This document shows, one piece after another, positions 1-5,338 of a DNA stretch of 5,338 nucleotides. The stretch spans positions 1 through 5,338 of the forward strand of contig DNSH01000111.1 of the NCBI GenBank assembly GCA_003499715.1, written 5' to 3'. Both the position numbers and the translations under genes were made by a program. A model generated the notes under the pieces. The model saw only the letters and a list, made by a program, of their open reading frames with translations. It made no database searches and was not told the origin of the DNA. The DNA comes from Candidatus Mesolinea sp. GTDB lineage: Bacteria; Chloroflexota; Anaerolineae; Anaerolineales; Anaerolineaceae. Position 1 is the stretch's first letter. The number at the start of each line of letters is the position of its first letter.

Positions 1-13
1 AGAGAAATTAAGA

Positions 14-19
14 TACAAT
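14..19 (+). promoter_or_regulatory. Candidate -10 box for nifJ
   Basis: TACAAT matches the sigma-70 -10 consensus at five of six positions. Its -35 box would lie before the window start, so it cannot be checked. Use of this box would give a 5' leader of roughly 75 bases containing the inverted repeat at 41-55. A second candidate, TATAAA at 83-88 with TTGTTG at 59-64 (18-base spacer), is less likely, because transcription would begin inside the ribosome binding site. The region is AT-rich, so chance matches are expected. Confidence 0.25.
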
Positions 20-40
20 AAAACTTAGTTAGTTAAATAA

Positions 41-55
41 CGCACAATAAGTGCG
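41..55 (+). repeat. Small inverted repeat in the nifJ leader
   Basis: CGCAC (41-45) and GTGCG (51-55) form a perfect five-base dyad around AATAA. It could be a short hairpin in the leader or half of an operator. It is immediately preceded by another short dyad, GTTA-AA-TAAC (32-41). Neither matches a regulator consensus I can name, and five-base arms can easily arise by chance. Confidence 0.3.
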
Positions 56-89
56 AAGTTGTTGCGCGATAAAACGTATTTGTATAAAT

Positions 90-95
90 AAGGAG
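90..95 (+). promoter_or_regulatory. Ribosome binding site of nifJ
   Basis: AAGGAG lies seven bases before the ATG at 103. It selects this start over the in-frame ATGs at 115 and 121, which would trim residues conserved at the PFOR N-terminus. Confidence 0.85.
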
Positions 96-102
96 CTTTG
101 TA

Positions 103-3100
103 ATGAAAAAAGAAATGGTCATGACTGATGCCAATGAGGCGACCGCCCATGTTGCCTATCGGCTTAATGAAGTAATCGCGATATACCCCATCACGCCCTC
201 TTCCCCGATGGGAGAATTTGCCGATCAGTGGAGCGCAGAGCGCATTCCCAACCTGTGGGGCACAGTACCCACCGTGATGGAAATGCAATCCGAAGGCGGC
301 GCAGCAGGTGCAATTCACGGTTCGTTGCAAGCAGGTGCGCTATCCACCACCTTTACGGCTTCGCAGGGTTTGCTGTTGATGATCCCCAATATGTATAAAA
401 TCGCCGGCGAGCTTACCCCAACCGTATTTCACGTTTCGGCGCGTTCACTTTCAGCCCAAGCCCTCTCGATTTTTGGTGACCACCAAGATGTGATGGCATG
501 CCGTGCGACGGGTTTCGCTATGCTTGCCAGCTGCTCTGTGCAAGAGGCGCAAGATAGCGCTGTGATTGCTACCGCGGCTACTCTGCGCGCCAGAGTCCCC
601 TTCCTGCACTTCTTCGATGGCTTCCGCACTTCCCATGAAATTAACAAAATCGAACGGATCAGCGATGAAGTCTTGCGCGCAATGATTGACGATAAGTTGG
701 TGATTGAACACCGCCAGCGCGCGCTGAGCCCGGATGCCCCCGTCTTGCGCGGCACCTCGCAAAACCCGGATGTGTACTTCCAGGGTCGTGAAACGGTGAA
801 TCCATTCTATGAGAATGCTGTCGGCATTGTAGAAGAAGAAATGCGCAAGTTTGGGCAACTCACTGGCCGTAACTATCACATCATGGAATACGACGGTGCG
901 CCGGATGCGGAACGTGTTATCGTGGTGATGGCTTCCGGTGCTGAAACAGCACGGGAAGTTGCTGACGTCCTGACCAAACGTGGCGAAAAGGTTGGCGTTG
1001 TAACCGTCCGTCTTTACCGTCCTTTCTCCACCAAGCACCTAATGGCAGTACTGCCGCCCACTGTGAAGAAAATCGCTGTTTTGGACCGCACAAAGGAAAG
1101 TGGCGCTATGGGTGAGCCGCTCTATAAAGACGTCGTCAATGCAGTGAAAATGGCTTTGGCGGAAGGTTCGGCGCCTTTCAAGAGCATGCCAATTATCACA
1201 GGCGGGCGCTATGGTCTTTCCTCCAAAGAATTCACCCCATCTATGGCTAAGGCTGTTTTTGATGAGCTCAAAAAAGAGCAGCCAAAGACCGAATTTACCA
1301 TTGGCATTATCGATGACCTCACCAACTTGAGTTTGGAATGGGACCCCACCTTCGAAGTTCTGGATAAAGACGTGGTGCAAGCTATGTTCTTTGGTCTCGG
1401 TTCCGATGGCACGGTAGGTGCCAATAAGAATTCCATCAAGATCATTGGGGATGAAACCGACAATTATGCTCAGGGTTACTTTGAATATGACTCTAAAAAA
1501 TCCGGTGCAGTAACAGTTTCACACCTACGTTTTGGGCCCAAACCCATTCATGCACCTTACTTAATCAACGAAGGCGAAGCTAACTTTATTGGCTGCCACC
1601 AAATGAGTTTTGTCGATCGCTTCGACATGCTCAAGTATGCCCGCAAGGGAGCTACCTTCTTGCTCAATACTATCTACAGCCCAGAAGAGGTCTGGGATAC
1701 ATTGCCGATGGAGATGCAGCGCGATCTGATCAACAAGCAGATTAACTTCTATGTGATCGATGCGTACGATGTTGCCGATAAAGCCGGCATGGGTAATCGC
1801 ATCAATACGATTATGCAGACCTGTTTCTTCGCCATCAGCGGCATCTTGCCCCGCGAGGAAGCCATCGCGCAAATCAAGCATTCCATTGAGAAAACCTATG
1901 GAAAACGCGGCGAAGCGGTGGTGCGGAAGAACTTCGAGGCTGTGGATAATGCCTTAGCGAACCTGCACAAAGTAACCGTTCCAGATAAGGTTACCAGCAC
2001 CAAGCAACGGCGCAGCCCAGTCCCCGCTGAAGCCCCGGAATTTGTGCGTGAAGTCTTAGGCGCGATGATCGACCGGCGTGGTGATGAGCTCCCGGTGAGC
2101 AAACTGCCTAATGACGGCACCTACCCCACAGGCACGACCAAGTGGGAGAAACGCAACATTGCCTTGGAGATCCCCAATTGGACCCCCGAATTGTGTATCC
2201 AGTGTGGACGCTGCTCCTTTGTCTGCCCACATGCTGCCATCAGGGTGAAATTGTATAAGAATGAACTGCTCGAAAACGCCCCAGAAGAATTCAAATCCAC
2301 GGCTTCTAAAAGCCGACCGTGGATGGAAGGCTTTTCGTGGACCGTGCAGGTCGCACCGGAAGACTGCACGGGTTGCGGACTATGCGCGCAGAACTGCCCT
2401 GGGAAGGACAAGACCGACCCCAGCCGCAAAGCGTTGATGATGGTTCCTCAGCCACCTATTCGCGAGCGCGAGATGAAAAATTGGGATTTCTTCCTGACGC
2501 TTCCATTCATCGATCGGGCAACGATTCCCTTGCATCTGGTCAAGAACTCCCAGTTGCTCGAACCGCTGTTTGAGTTCTCGGGCGCCTGCGCTGGTTGTGG
2601 TGAAACCCCATACATCAAGTTAGCCACGCAGCTGTTTGGCGACCGCATGGTGATCGCCAATGCCACGGGCTGCTCCTCCATTTATGGCGGCAACCTGCCC
2701 ACCACGCCCTACACCAAGAATCAAGACGGGCGAGGCCCAGCTTGGTCCAACTCGTTATTCGAGGATAACGCCGAGTTTGGTTTGGGTATGCGCTTGGCTA
2801 TTGATAAGATGAAAGACGAAGCGATTGCGCTCGTAGAAAAAAATAAAGCAGAGATTGGCGAGGAATTGGCTGAGGCTTTGCTCACCGCCTCCCAAAAGAA
2901 CGAAGGGGAAATCCAAGAGCAGCGTAAGCGGGTTGCCCAATTGAAGGAAATCCTGAAAGGAAAGGACTCCCCAGAATTGGTTTACTTACTTTCATTGGCA
3001 GATTACTTAGTGCGCAAGAGCGTGTGGATTTTTGGCGGTGATGGTTGGGCGTACGATATTGGTTATGGCGGCTTGGATCATGTCTTAGCTTCTGGCTTAG

Positions 3101-3702
3101 ACGTGAACGTGCTAGTGCTCGATACCGAGGTCTATTCCAACACTGGTGGTCAATCTTCCAAAGCCACGCCGCGTGCAGCAGTTGCCAAGTTTGCCAGCAA
3201 TGGACGTGCCAGCGCTAAAAAAGACTTAGGTATGATTGCAATGACCTATCGGAACATCTACGTAGCGCAGGTGGCGATGGGCGGCAGTGATCGACAAACC
3301 TTGCAAGCTTTTGTGGAGGCTGATGCCTATGAAGGACCATCGTTGATCATTGCTTACAGCCACTGCATCAACCACGGAATTGATATGTCCCAGGGCTTAG
3401 TCCAGCAGAAGCTAGCGGTTGAAGCCGGGGTTTGGCCAATTTACCGCTATGACCCCCGCCTGATTGACGAAGGTAAGAACCCGCTGCAGCTGGATTCGAA
3501 GGCTCCCTCGATCAAGGTCTCTGAGTATGCCTATAATGAAACGCGTTACCGCATGTTGCTGCAGATGGACGAGGAACGCGCCGAAGAGCTGATGCGCAAA
3601 GCACAAGAAGATGCCGACCGCCGTTGGGCGATTTACTCCCAGATGGCAACGATGGATTATTCGCTCGGTAGGAGTGGAGAGACAAGCTCCGCTGAAAAAT
3701 AA
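103..3702 (+). CDS. nifJ: Pyruvate:ferredoxin (flavodoxin) oxidoreductase, single-chain PFOR
   Basis: Cytoplasmic enzyme that converts pyruvate and CoA to acetyl-CoA and CO2 and passes two electrons to ferredoxin or flavodoxin. The 1199 residues show the full fused domain order. The N-terminal pyrimidine-binding domain has YPITPSSPMGE (28-38), with T31, E64 (MQSEGG) and R114 (SAR) at the same numbers as the pyruvate/TPP residues I recall for Desulfovibrio africanus PFOR. A CoA-binding-type domain follows (about 265-415), then the gamma/EKR region (about 425-625). Two [4Fe-4S] sites follow: C698/C701/C704/C708 and C755/C758/C761/C765. The C-terminal TPP domain has proximal-cluster cysteines C829, C832, C857 and C1088, GGDGWAYDIGYGG (978-990) and YSNTGGQSS (1011-1019). 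The start is supported by AAGGAG seven bases upstream and by the matching N-terminal numbering. The protein ends near 1199 with no cysteine after C1088, so the D. africanus protective extension is absent. It is followed by its own terminator and is probably monocistronic. Pyruvate as substrate is inferred from the single-chain architecture and T31/R114. Confidence 0.98.
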   Translation: MKKEMVMTDANEATAHVAYRLNEVIAIYPITPSSPMGEFADQWSAERIPNLWGTVPTVMEMQSEGGAAGAIHGSLQAGALSTTFTASQGLLLMIPNMYKIAGELTPTVFHVSARSLSAQALSIFGDHQDVMACRATGFAMLASCSVQEAQDSAVIATAATLRARVPFLHFFDGFRTSHEINKIERISDEVLRAMIDDKLVIEHRQRALSPDAPVLRGTSQNPDVYFQGRETVNPFYENAVGIVEEEMRKFGQLTGRNYHIMEYDGAPDAERVIVVMASGAETAREVADVLTKRGEKVGVVTVRLYRPFSTKHLMAVLPPTVKKIAVLDRTKESGAMGEPLYKDVVNAVKMALAEGSAPFKSMPIITGGRYGLSSKEFTPSMAKAVFDELKKEQPKTEFTIGIIDDLTNLSLEWDPTFEVLDKDVVQAMFFGLGSDGTVGANKNSIKIIGDETDNYAQGYFEYDSKKSGAVTVSHLRFGPKPIHAPYLINEGEANFIGCHQMSFVDRFDMLKYARKGATFLLNTIYSPEEVWDTLPMEMQRDLINKQINFYVIDAYDVADKAGMGNRINTIMQTCFFAISGILPREEAIAQIKHSIEKTYGKRGEAVVRKNFEAVDNALANLHKVTVPDKVTSTKQRRSPVPAEAPEFVREVLGAMIDRRGDELPVSKLPNDGTYPTGTTKWEKRNIALEIPNWTPELCIQCGRCSFVCPHAAIRVKLYKNELLENAPEEFKSTASKSRPWMEGFSWTVQVAPEDCTGCGLCAQNCPGKDKTDPSRKALMMVPQPPIREREMKNWDFFLTLPFIDRATIPLHLVKNSQLLEPLFEFSGACAGCGETPYIKLATQLFGDRMVIANATGCSSIYGGNLPTTPYTKNQDGRGPAWSNSLFEDNAEFGLGMRLAIDKMKDEAIALVEKNKAEIGEELAEALLTASQKNEGEIQEQRKRVAQLKEILKGKDSPELVYLLSLADYLVRKSVWIFGGDGWAYDIGYGGLDHVLASGLDVNVLVLDTEVYSNTGGQSSKATPRAAVAKFASNGRASAKKDLGMIAMTYRNIYVAQVAMGGSDRQTLQAFVEADAYEGPSLIIAYSHCINHGIDMSQGLVQQKLAVEAGVWPIYRYDPRLIDEGKNPLQLDSKAPSIKVSEYAYNETRYRMLLQMDEERAEELMRKAQEDADRRWAIYSQMATMDYSLGRSGETSSAEK

Positions 3703-3717
3703 TTGTTGACATATGGC

Positions 3718-3765
3718 TTAGGCTTTGAGCAGGTGCACGAGCTGCTCCGAGAAATTAAGCCCTAA
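3718..3765 (+). other. Possible two-part hairpin in the nifJ 3' untranslated region
   Basis: An outer stem can form between TTAGGCTT (3718-3725) and AAGCC-C-TAA (3757-3765, one bulged C). An inner six-base stem can form between GAGCAG (3727-3732) and CTGCTC (3742-3747) around a nine-base loop. No T tract follows, so it is not itself an intrinsic terminator. The unit GGCTT occurs twice in tandem (3715-3719, 3721-3725), so the outer stem could shift register. It may stabilise the nifJ mRNA 3' end, or may be incidental. Confidence 0.35.
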
Positions 3766-3774
3766 CTAAGGTAG

Positions 3775-3815
3775 AATAACGATGGCGTGAATACAACGCC
3801 ATCGTTATTGTTTTT
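3775..3815 (+). terminator. Rho-independent terminator of nifJ
   Basis: Perfect 14-base inverted repeat: AATAACGATGGCGT (3775-3788) pairs with ACGCCATCGTTATT (3796-3809) around a seven-base loop (GAATACA). It is followed by G and then five Ts (3811-3815). It lies 72 bases after the nifJ stop codon. There is no A tract on the upstream side, so it should work mainly on + strand transcripts. It separates nifJ from the downstream genes. Confidence 0.9.
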
Positions 3816-3827
3816 ACTTCTAATGGG

Positions 3828-3833
3828 TATAAT
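3828..3833 (+). promoter_or_regulatory. -10 box of the promoter for the dehydrogenase-like gene and dnaG
   Basis: TATAAT is a perfect sigma-70 -10 consensus, placed just after the terminator and 17 bases before the ATG at 3851. The -35 region is poor: TTATTG (3805-3810) gives a 17-base spacer but few consensus matches and lies inside the terminator stem. Transcription would start near 3840, leaving a leader of only about 10-12 bases with the ribosome binding site at its very 5' end. Confidence 0.55.
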
Positions 3834-3840
3834 TCACTGC

Positions 3841-3846
3841 AGGAGG
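3841..3846 (+). promoter_or_regulatory. Ribosome binding site of the dehydrogenase-like gene
   Basis: AGGAGG is a full-strength Shine-Dalgarno sequence, four bases before ATG 3851. The spacing is slightly short. If the TATAAT at 3828 is used, this site sits at or next to the mRNA 5' end. Confidence 0.85.
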
Positions 3847-3850
3847 AAAA

Positions 3851-4855
3851 ATGGCAGACTTACAAACAACCTATCTTGGATTGAACCTTAAAAATCCTCT
3901 TGTTGTGGGTGCTTCTCCCTTTGCACACCATCTGGATTTGGTTAGACAATTAGAGGATAACGGCGTTAGCGCAATCGTCATGAATTCCCTTTTTGAAGAA
4001 GAAATTACCCATGAAAGCCTGCGTTTAGATTATTTCCTCAACAAGGGCACAGAAAGCCAGCCAGAAGCCCAAACCTACCTGGTGGAACCACCCGAAATTC
4101 TCAGCGTTGCTGATCGCTACATCGCTCAGTTGCAACGCATTAAAGAGGCTGTTGAGATTCCGGTCATTGCAAGCCTCAATGGAACCAGCATGGGGGGATG
4201 GATTAAACTAGCCCAACAACTTCAGGCAGCCGGCGCGGATGCGTTGGAATTGAACATCTATTCCCTGGTCATTGACCCACAAATAACTTGCGACCAGATC
4301 GAAAAAAGCTACATTAGTCTCATCGAGGAAGTTTGCAAGAGTATCAACCTTCCAGTCACGGTGAAGCTTTCCCCTTATTTGACCACCCTGCCGCACTTTT
4401 TAGCTCGGGCTTACAAAGCCGGAGCAGAAGGCTTTGTTCTGTTTAATCGCTTTATGCAGCCAGATTTTGACATCCAGTCGCTGGATATCATCCGCAAAGC
4501 GCCGCTTAGCAGCAGTGCCGATCTCTCCTTGCCAGCGCGCTGGATCGCAATCGCCTCTGCACAGCTCAAGGCAGACTTTGCCCTAAGCGGAGGTGTGCAC
4601 ACCGCTGAGGATATGGTGCGAGGCATAATGGCTGGGGCGAATGTAACCTACGTTGTCTCAGAATTCCTGCAACGTGGGATTGGCGCTGCAGCCACCATGC
4701 TGCGAAACTTTAATGATTGGATGGACCGGAATGGATATGATTCCGTTAAACAAATGCGTGGCACCTTGCGCTATGACAAAGTGCCAAATGCCACCGCCTA
4801 CGAGCGCGCCAACTACATTAGCTCGCTCAAGTCCTTTGACGAAAAGGTACTATAG
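3851..4855 (+). CDS. Dihydroorotate dehydrogenase-like flavoprotein (class 1-like, probably not a true PyrD)
   Basis: A 334-residue soluble protein with the FMN-binding beta/alpha-barrel of class 1 dihydroorotate dehydrogenases. There is no signal peptide, no membrane-anchoring helix as in class 2 enzymes, and no Fe-S motif. Family signatures seen are GLNLKNPLVVGAS (10-22), ELN (133-135), VKLSPY (171-176), LFNRF (197-201) and the FMN-phosphate segment SGGVHTAEDMVRGIMAGA (246-263). K172 and N199 match flavin/substrate positions of Lactococcus PyrDA as I recall them. The substrate loop is altered: the usual N-x-S-C/S-P-N reads NIYSLV (135-140), which keeps N135 and a serine (S138) at the catalytic-base position but loses the P-N pair. 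The NSMGLPN loop is not recognisable, and the flavin-contact lysine is apparently N45. The C-terminal ATAYERANYISSLKSF (314-329) resembles what I recall of the 'dihydroorotate dehydrogenase-like' family often encoded near nifJ. The start follows AGGAGG. It lies 35 bases before dnaG and is probably co-transcribed with it. The physiological substrate is unknown; databases may label it pyrD. Confidence 0.9.
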   Translation: MADLQTTYLGLNLKNPLVVGASPFAHHLDLVRQLEDNGVSAIVMNSLFEEEITHESLRLDYFLNKGTESQPEAQTYLVEPPEILSVADRYIAQLQRIKEAVEIPVIASLNGTSMGGWIKLAQQLQAAGADALELNIYSLVIDPQITCDQIEKSYISLIEEVCKSINLPVTVKLSPYLTTLPHFLARAYKAGAEGFVLFNRFMQPDFDIQSLDIIRKAPLSSSADLSLPARWIAIASAQLKADFALSGGVHTAEDMVRGIMAGANVTYVVSEFLQRGIGAAATMLRNFNDWMDRNGYDSVKQMRGTLRYDKVPNATAYERANYISSLKSFDEKVL

Positions 4856-4879
4856 CCAGGGCACACAACTGATGTTTCC

Positions 4880-4885
4880 GAGGAG
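4880..4885 (+). promoter_or_regulatory. Ribosome binding site of dnaG
   Basis: GAGGAG lies five bases before ATG 4891, within the 35-base gap after the preceding stop codon. It fixes the dnaG start. No promoter or terminator is visible in this gap. Confidence 0.8.
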
Positions 4886-4890
4886 TGGGG

Positions 4891-5338
4891 ATGAGCGTCG
4901 TTGACGAAGTTAAAGCGCAATTAGATATCGTCGATATCATTTCCCAGACGGTGAAATTGCGCCGTACCGGTAAGAACTACATCGGCTTTTGCCCATTTCA
5001 CTCCAATACGCGCACGCCGGCTTTCGTCGTTTTCCCTGATAGCCAAACCTGGCGCTGTTTTGGTGCTTGCAACGAAGGCGGGGATATATTTCGATTTGTG
5101 ATGAAGCGTGAAGGCTGGGATTTTGCTGAAACCTTGCGTTACTTAGCAGATAAAGCCGGTGTGCAACTCAGCCCTCGTACGCAAGAATCCTCCGCTGATG
5201 AGAGCCGCAAGGAAGCTTTGCGGCAGGTGCTGGAGGAAGCAGCGCAGTTTTTCCGCCGGCAAATGTTAAAAACAGATGAAGGCAGGCAGGCGTTGGATTA
5301 CCTGCATCGGCGTGGGTTGAGCGATGAAACGATTAAGA
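4891..5338 (+). CDS. dnaG: DNA primase DnaG, N-terminal part (cut by window end)
   Basis: Synthesises the RNA primers for replication and acts with the replicative helicase at the fork. Only 149 codons plus one base are present, of roughly 600 expected. The N-terminal CHC2 zinc-binding domain is complete: DEVKAQLDIVDIIS (5-18) is the usual opening, followed by RRTGKNYIGFCPFH (24-37) and WRCFGACNEGGDIFRFVM (54-71). The zinc ligands are C34, H37, C56 and C60. The last pair is spaced C-x3-C rather than the C-x2-C of E. coli-type primases. EGWDFAETLRYLADKAGVQL (74-93) closes the domain. A charged linker follows (about 95-110) and then the start of the RNA-polymerase core; the TOPRIM motifs lie beyond the window. 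The start is chosen from GAGGAG five bases upstream and the match to the family N-terminus. An ATG at 4872 is out of frame. There is no terminator between it and the preceding gene, so read-through from the promoter near 3828 is likely. Confidence 0.97.
   Translation, partial: MSVVDEVKAQLDIVDIISQTVKLRRTGKNYIGFCPFHSNTRTPAFVVFPDSQTWRCFGACNEGGDIFRFVMKREGWDFAETLRYLADKAGVQLSPRTQESSADESRKEALRQVLEEAAQFFRRQMLKTDEGRQALDYLHRRGLSDETIK

Noticed and set aside
1..102. A binding site for a Rex-type or FNR-type redox regulator ahead of nifJ.
   Set aside because: Neither the TTGTGA-N-TCACAA type nor the TTGAT-N4-ATCAA type palindrome can be found on either strand.
451..1038. A 195-codon open frame on the - strand inside nifJ, with other shorter antisense frames at 25-330, 429-755 and 1039-1380.
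   Set aside because: They lie opposite a strongly conserved PFOR coding frame, encode no recognisable domain, and fit shadow frames created by the codon use of nifJ.
2800..2990. Charged, helix-rich stretch in PFOR (about residues 900-965) considered as an inserted domain.
   Set aside because: A variable helical segment at this place, before the TPP motif, is normal for single-chain PFORs.
3706..3711. Perfect TTGACA that looks like a -35 box.
   Set aside because: No -10-like hexamer lies 16-18 bases downstream; the nearest, TAGAAT at 3772, is about 60 bases away.
3703..3765. Twenty further codons open in the nifJ frame after its TAA stop, which might be a read-through tail or eroded C-terminus.
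   Set aside because: Twenty codons without a stop are not unusual by chance, the PFOR end already looks complete, and the stretch is better explained by the hairpin arms.
3772..3777. TAGAAT as a -10 box for the downstream gene.
   Set aside because: It has no -35 at proper spacing, and transcripts from it would run straight into the terminator stem.
4653..4904. An 83-codon + strand frame overlapping the end of the DHOD-like gene and the dnaG start.
   Set aside because: It is out of frame with both well-supported genes, shows no domain, and has no better ribosome binding site.

Overview
The window carries three genes, all on the + strand: a complete single-chain pyruvate:ferredoxin (flavodoxin) oxidoreductase (nifJ/PFOR, 103-3702), a complete dihydroorotate-dehydrogenase-like flavoprotein (3851-4855), and the first 149 codons of DNA primase (dnaG, from 4891, cut by the window end). 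PFOR points to a strictly or mainly anaerobic bacterium. The primase zinc motif CFGACNEGGD and the gene order suggest Chloroflexota, probably an Anaerolineae-like lineage. That assignment rests on remembered family patterns and is an inference. Base composition looks similar across the genes, with no sign of recent transfer and no mobile element, CRISPR array, tRNA or rRNA.

Layout. Bases 1-102 are an AT-rich leader with weak promoter candidates, a small inverted repeat and a good ribosome binding site for PFOR. Bases 3703-3850 separate PFOR from the next gene. They hold a possible two-part hairpin, then a perfect 14-bp stem terminator with a T tract, then a consensus -10 box (TATAAT) and a strong AGGAGG ribosome binding site. 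PFOR is therefore probably its own transcription unit. The dehydrogenase-like gene and dnaG are 35 bases apart with no visible terminator and are probably co-transcribed.

How the genes relate. PFOR oxidatively decarboxylates pyruvate to acetyl-CoA and CO2 and reduces ferredoxin or flavodoxin. All the catalytic and cluster-binding residues I can check are present, but the oxygen-protecting C-terminal extension known from Desulfovibrio africanus PFOR is missing. The dehydrogenase-like protein keeps the flavin-barrel signature but has lost several orotate-binding residues, so pyrimidine synthesis is unlikely to be its job. From memory, similar proteins are often encoded beside nifJ, so a link to pyruvate/ferredoxin metabolism is a reasonable guess. 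DnaG is housekeeping replication machinery.

I see no dramatic new system here. The points most worth a second look are the diverged active site of the dehydrogenase-like protein, its position between nifJ and dnaG, and the C-x3-C variant of the primase zinc site.
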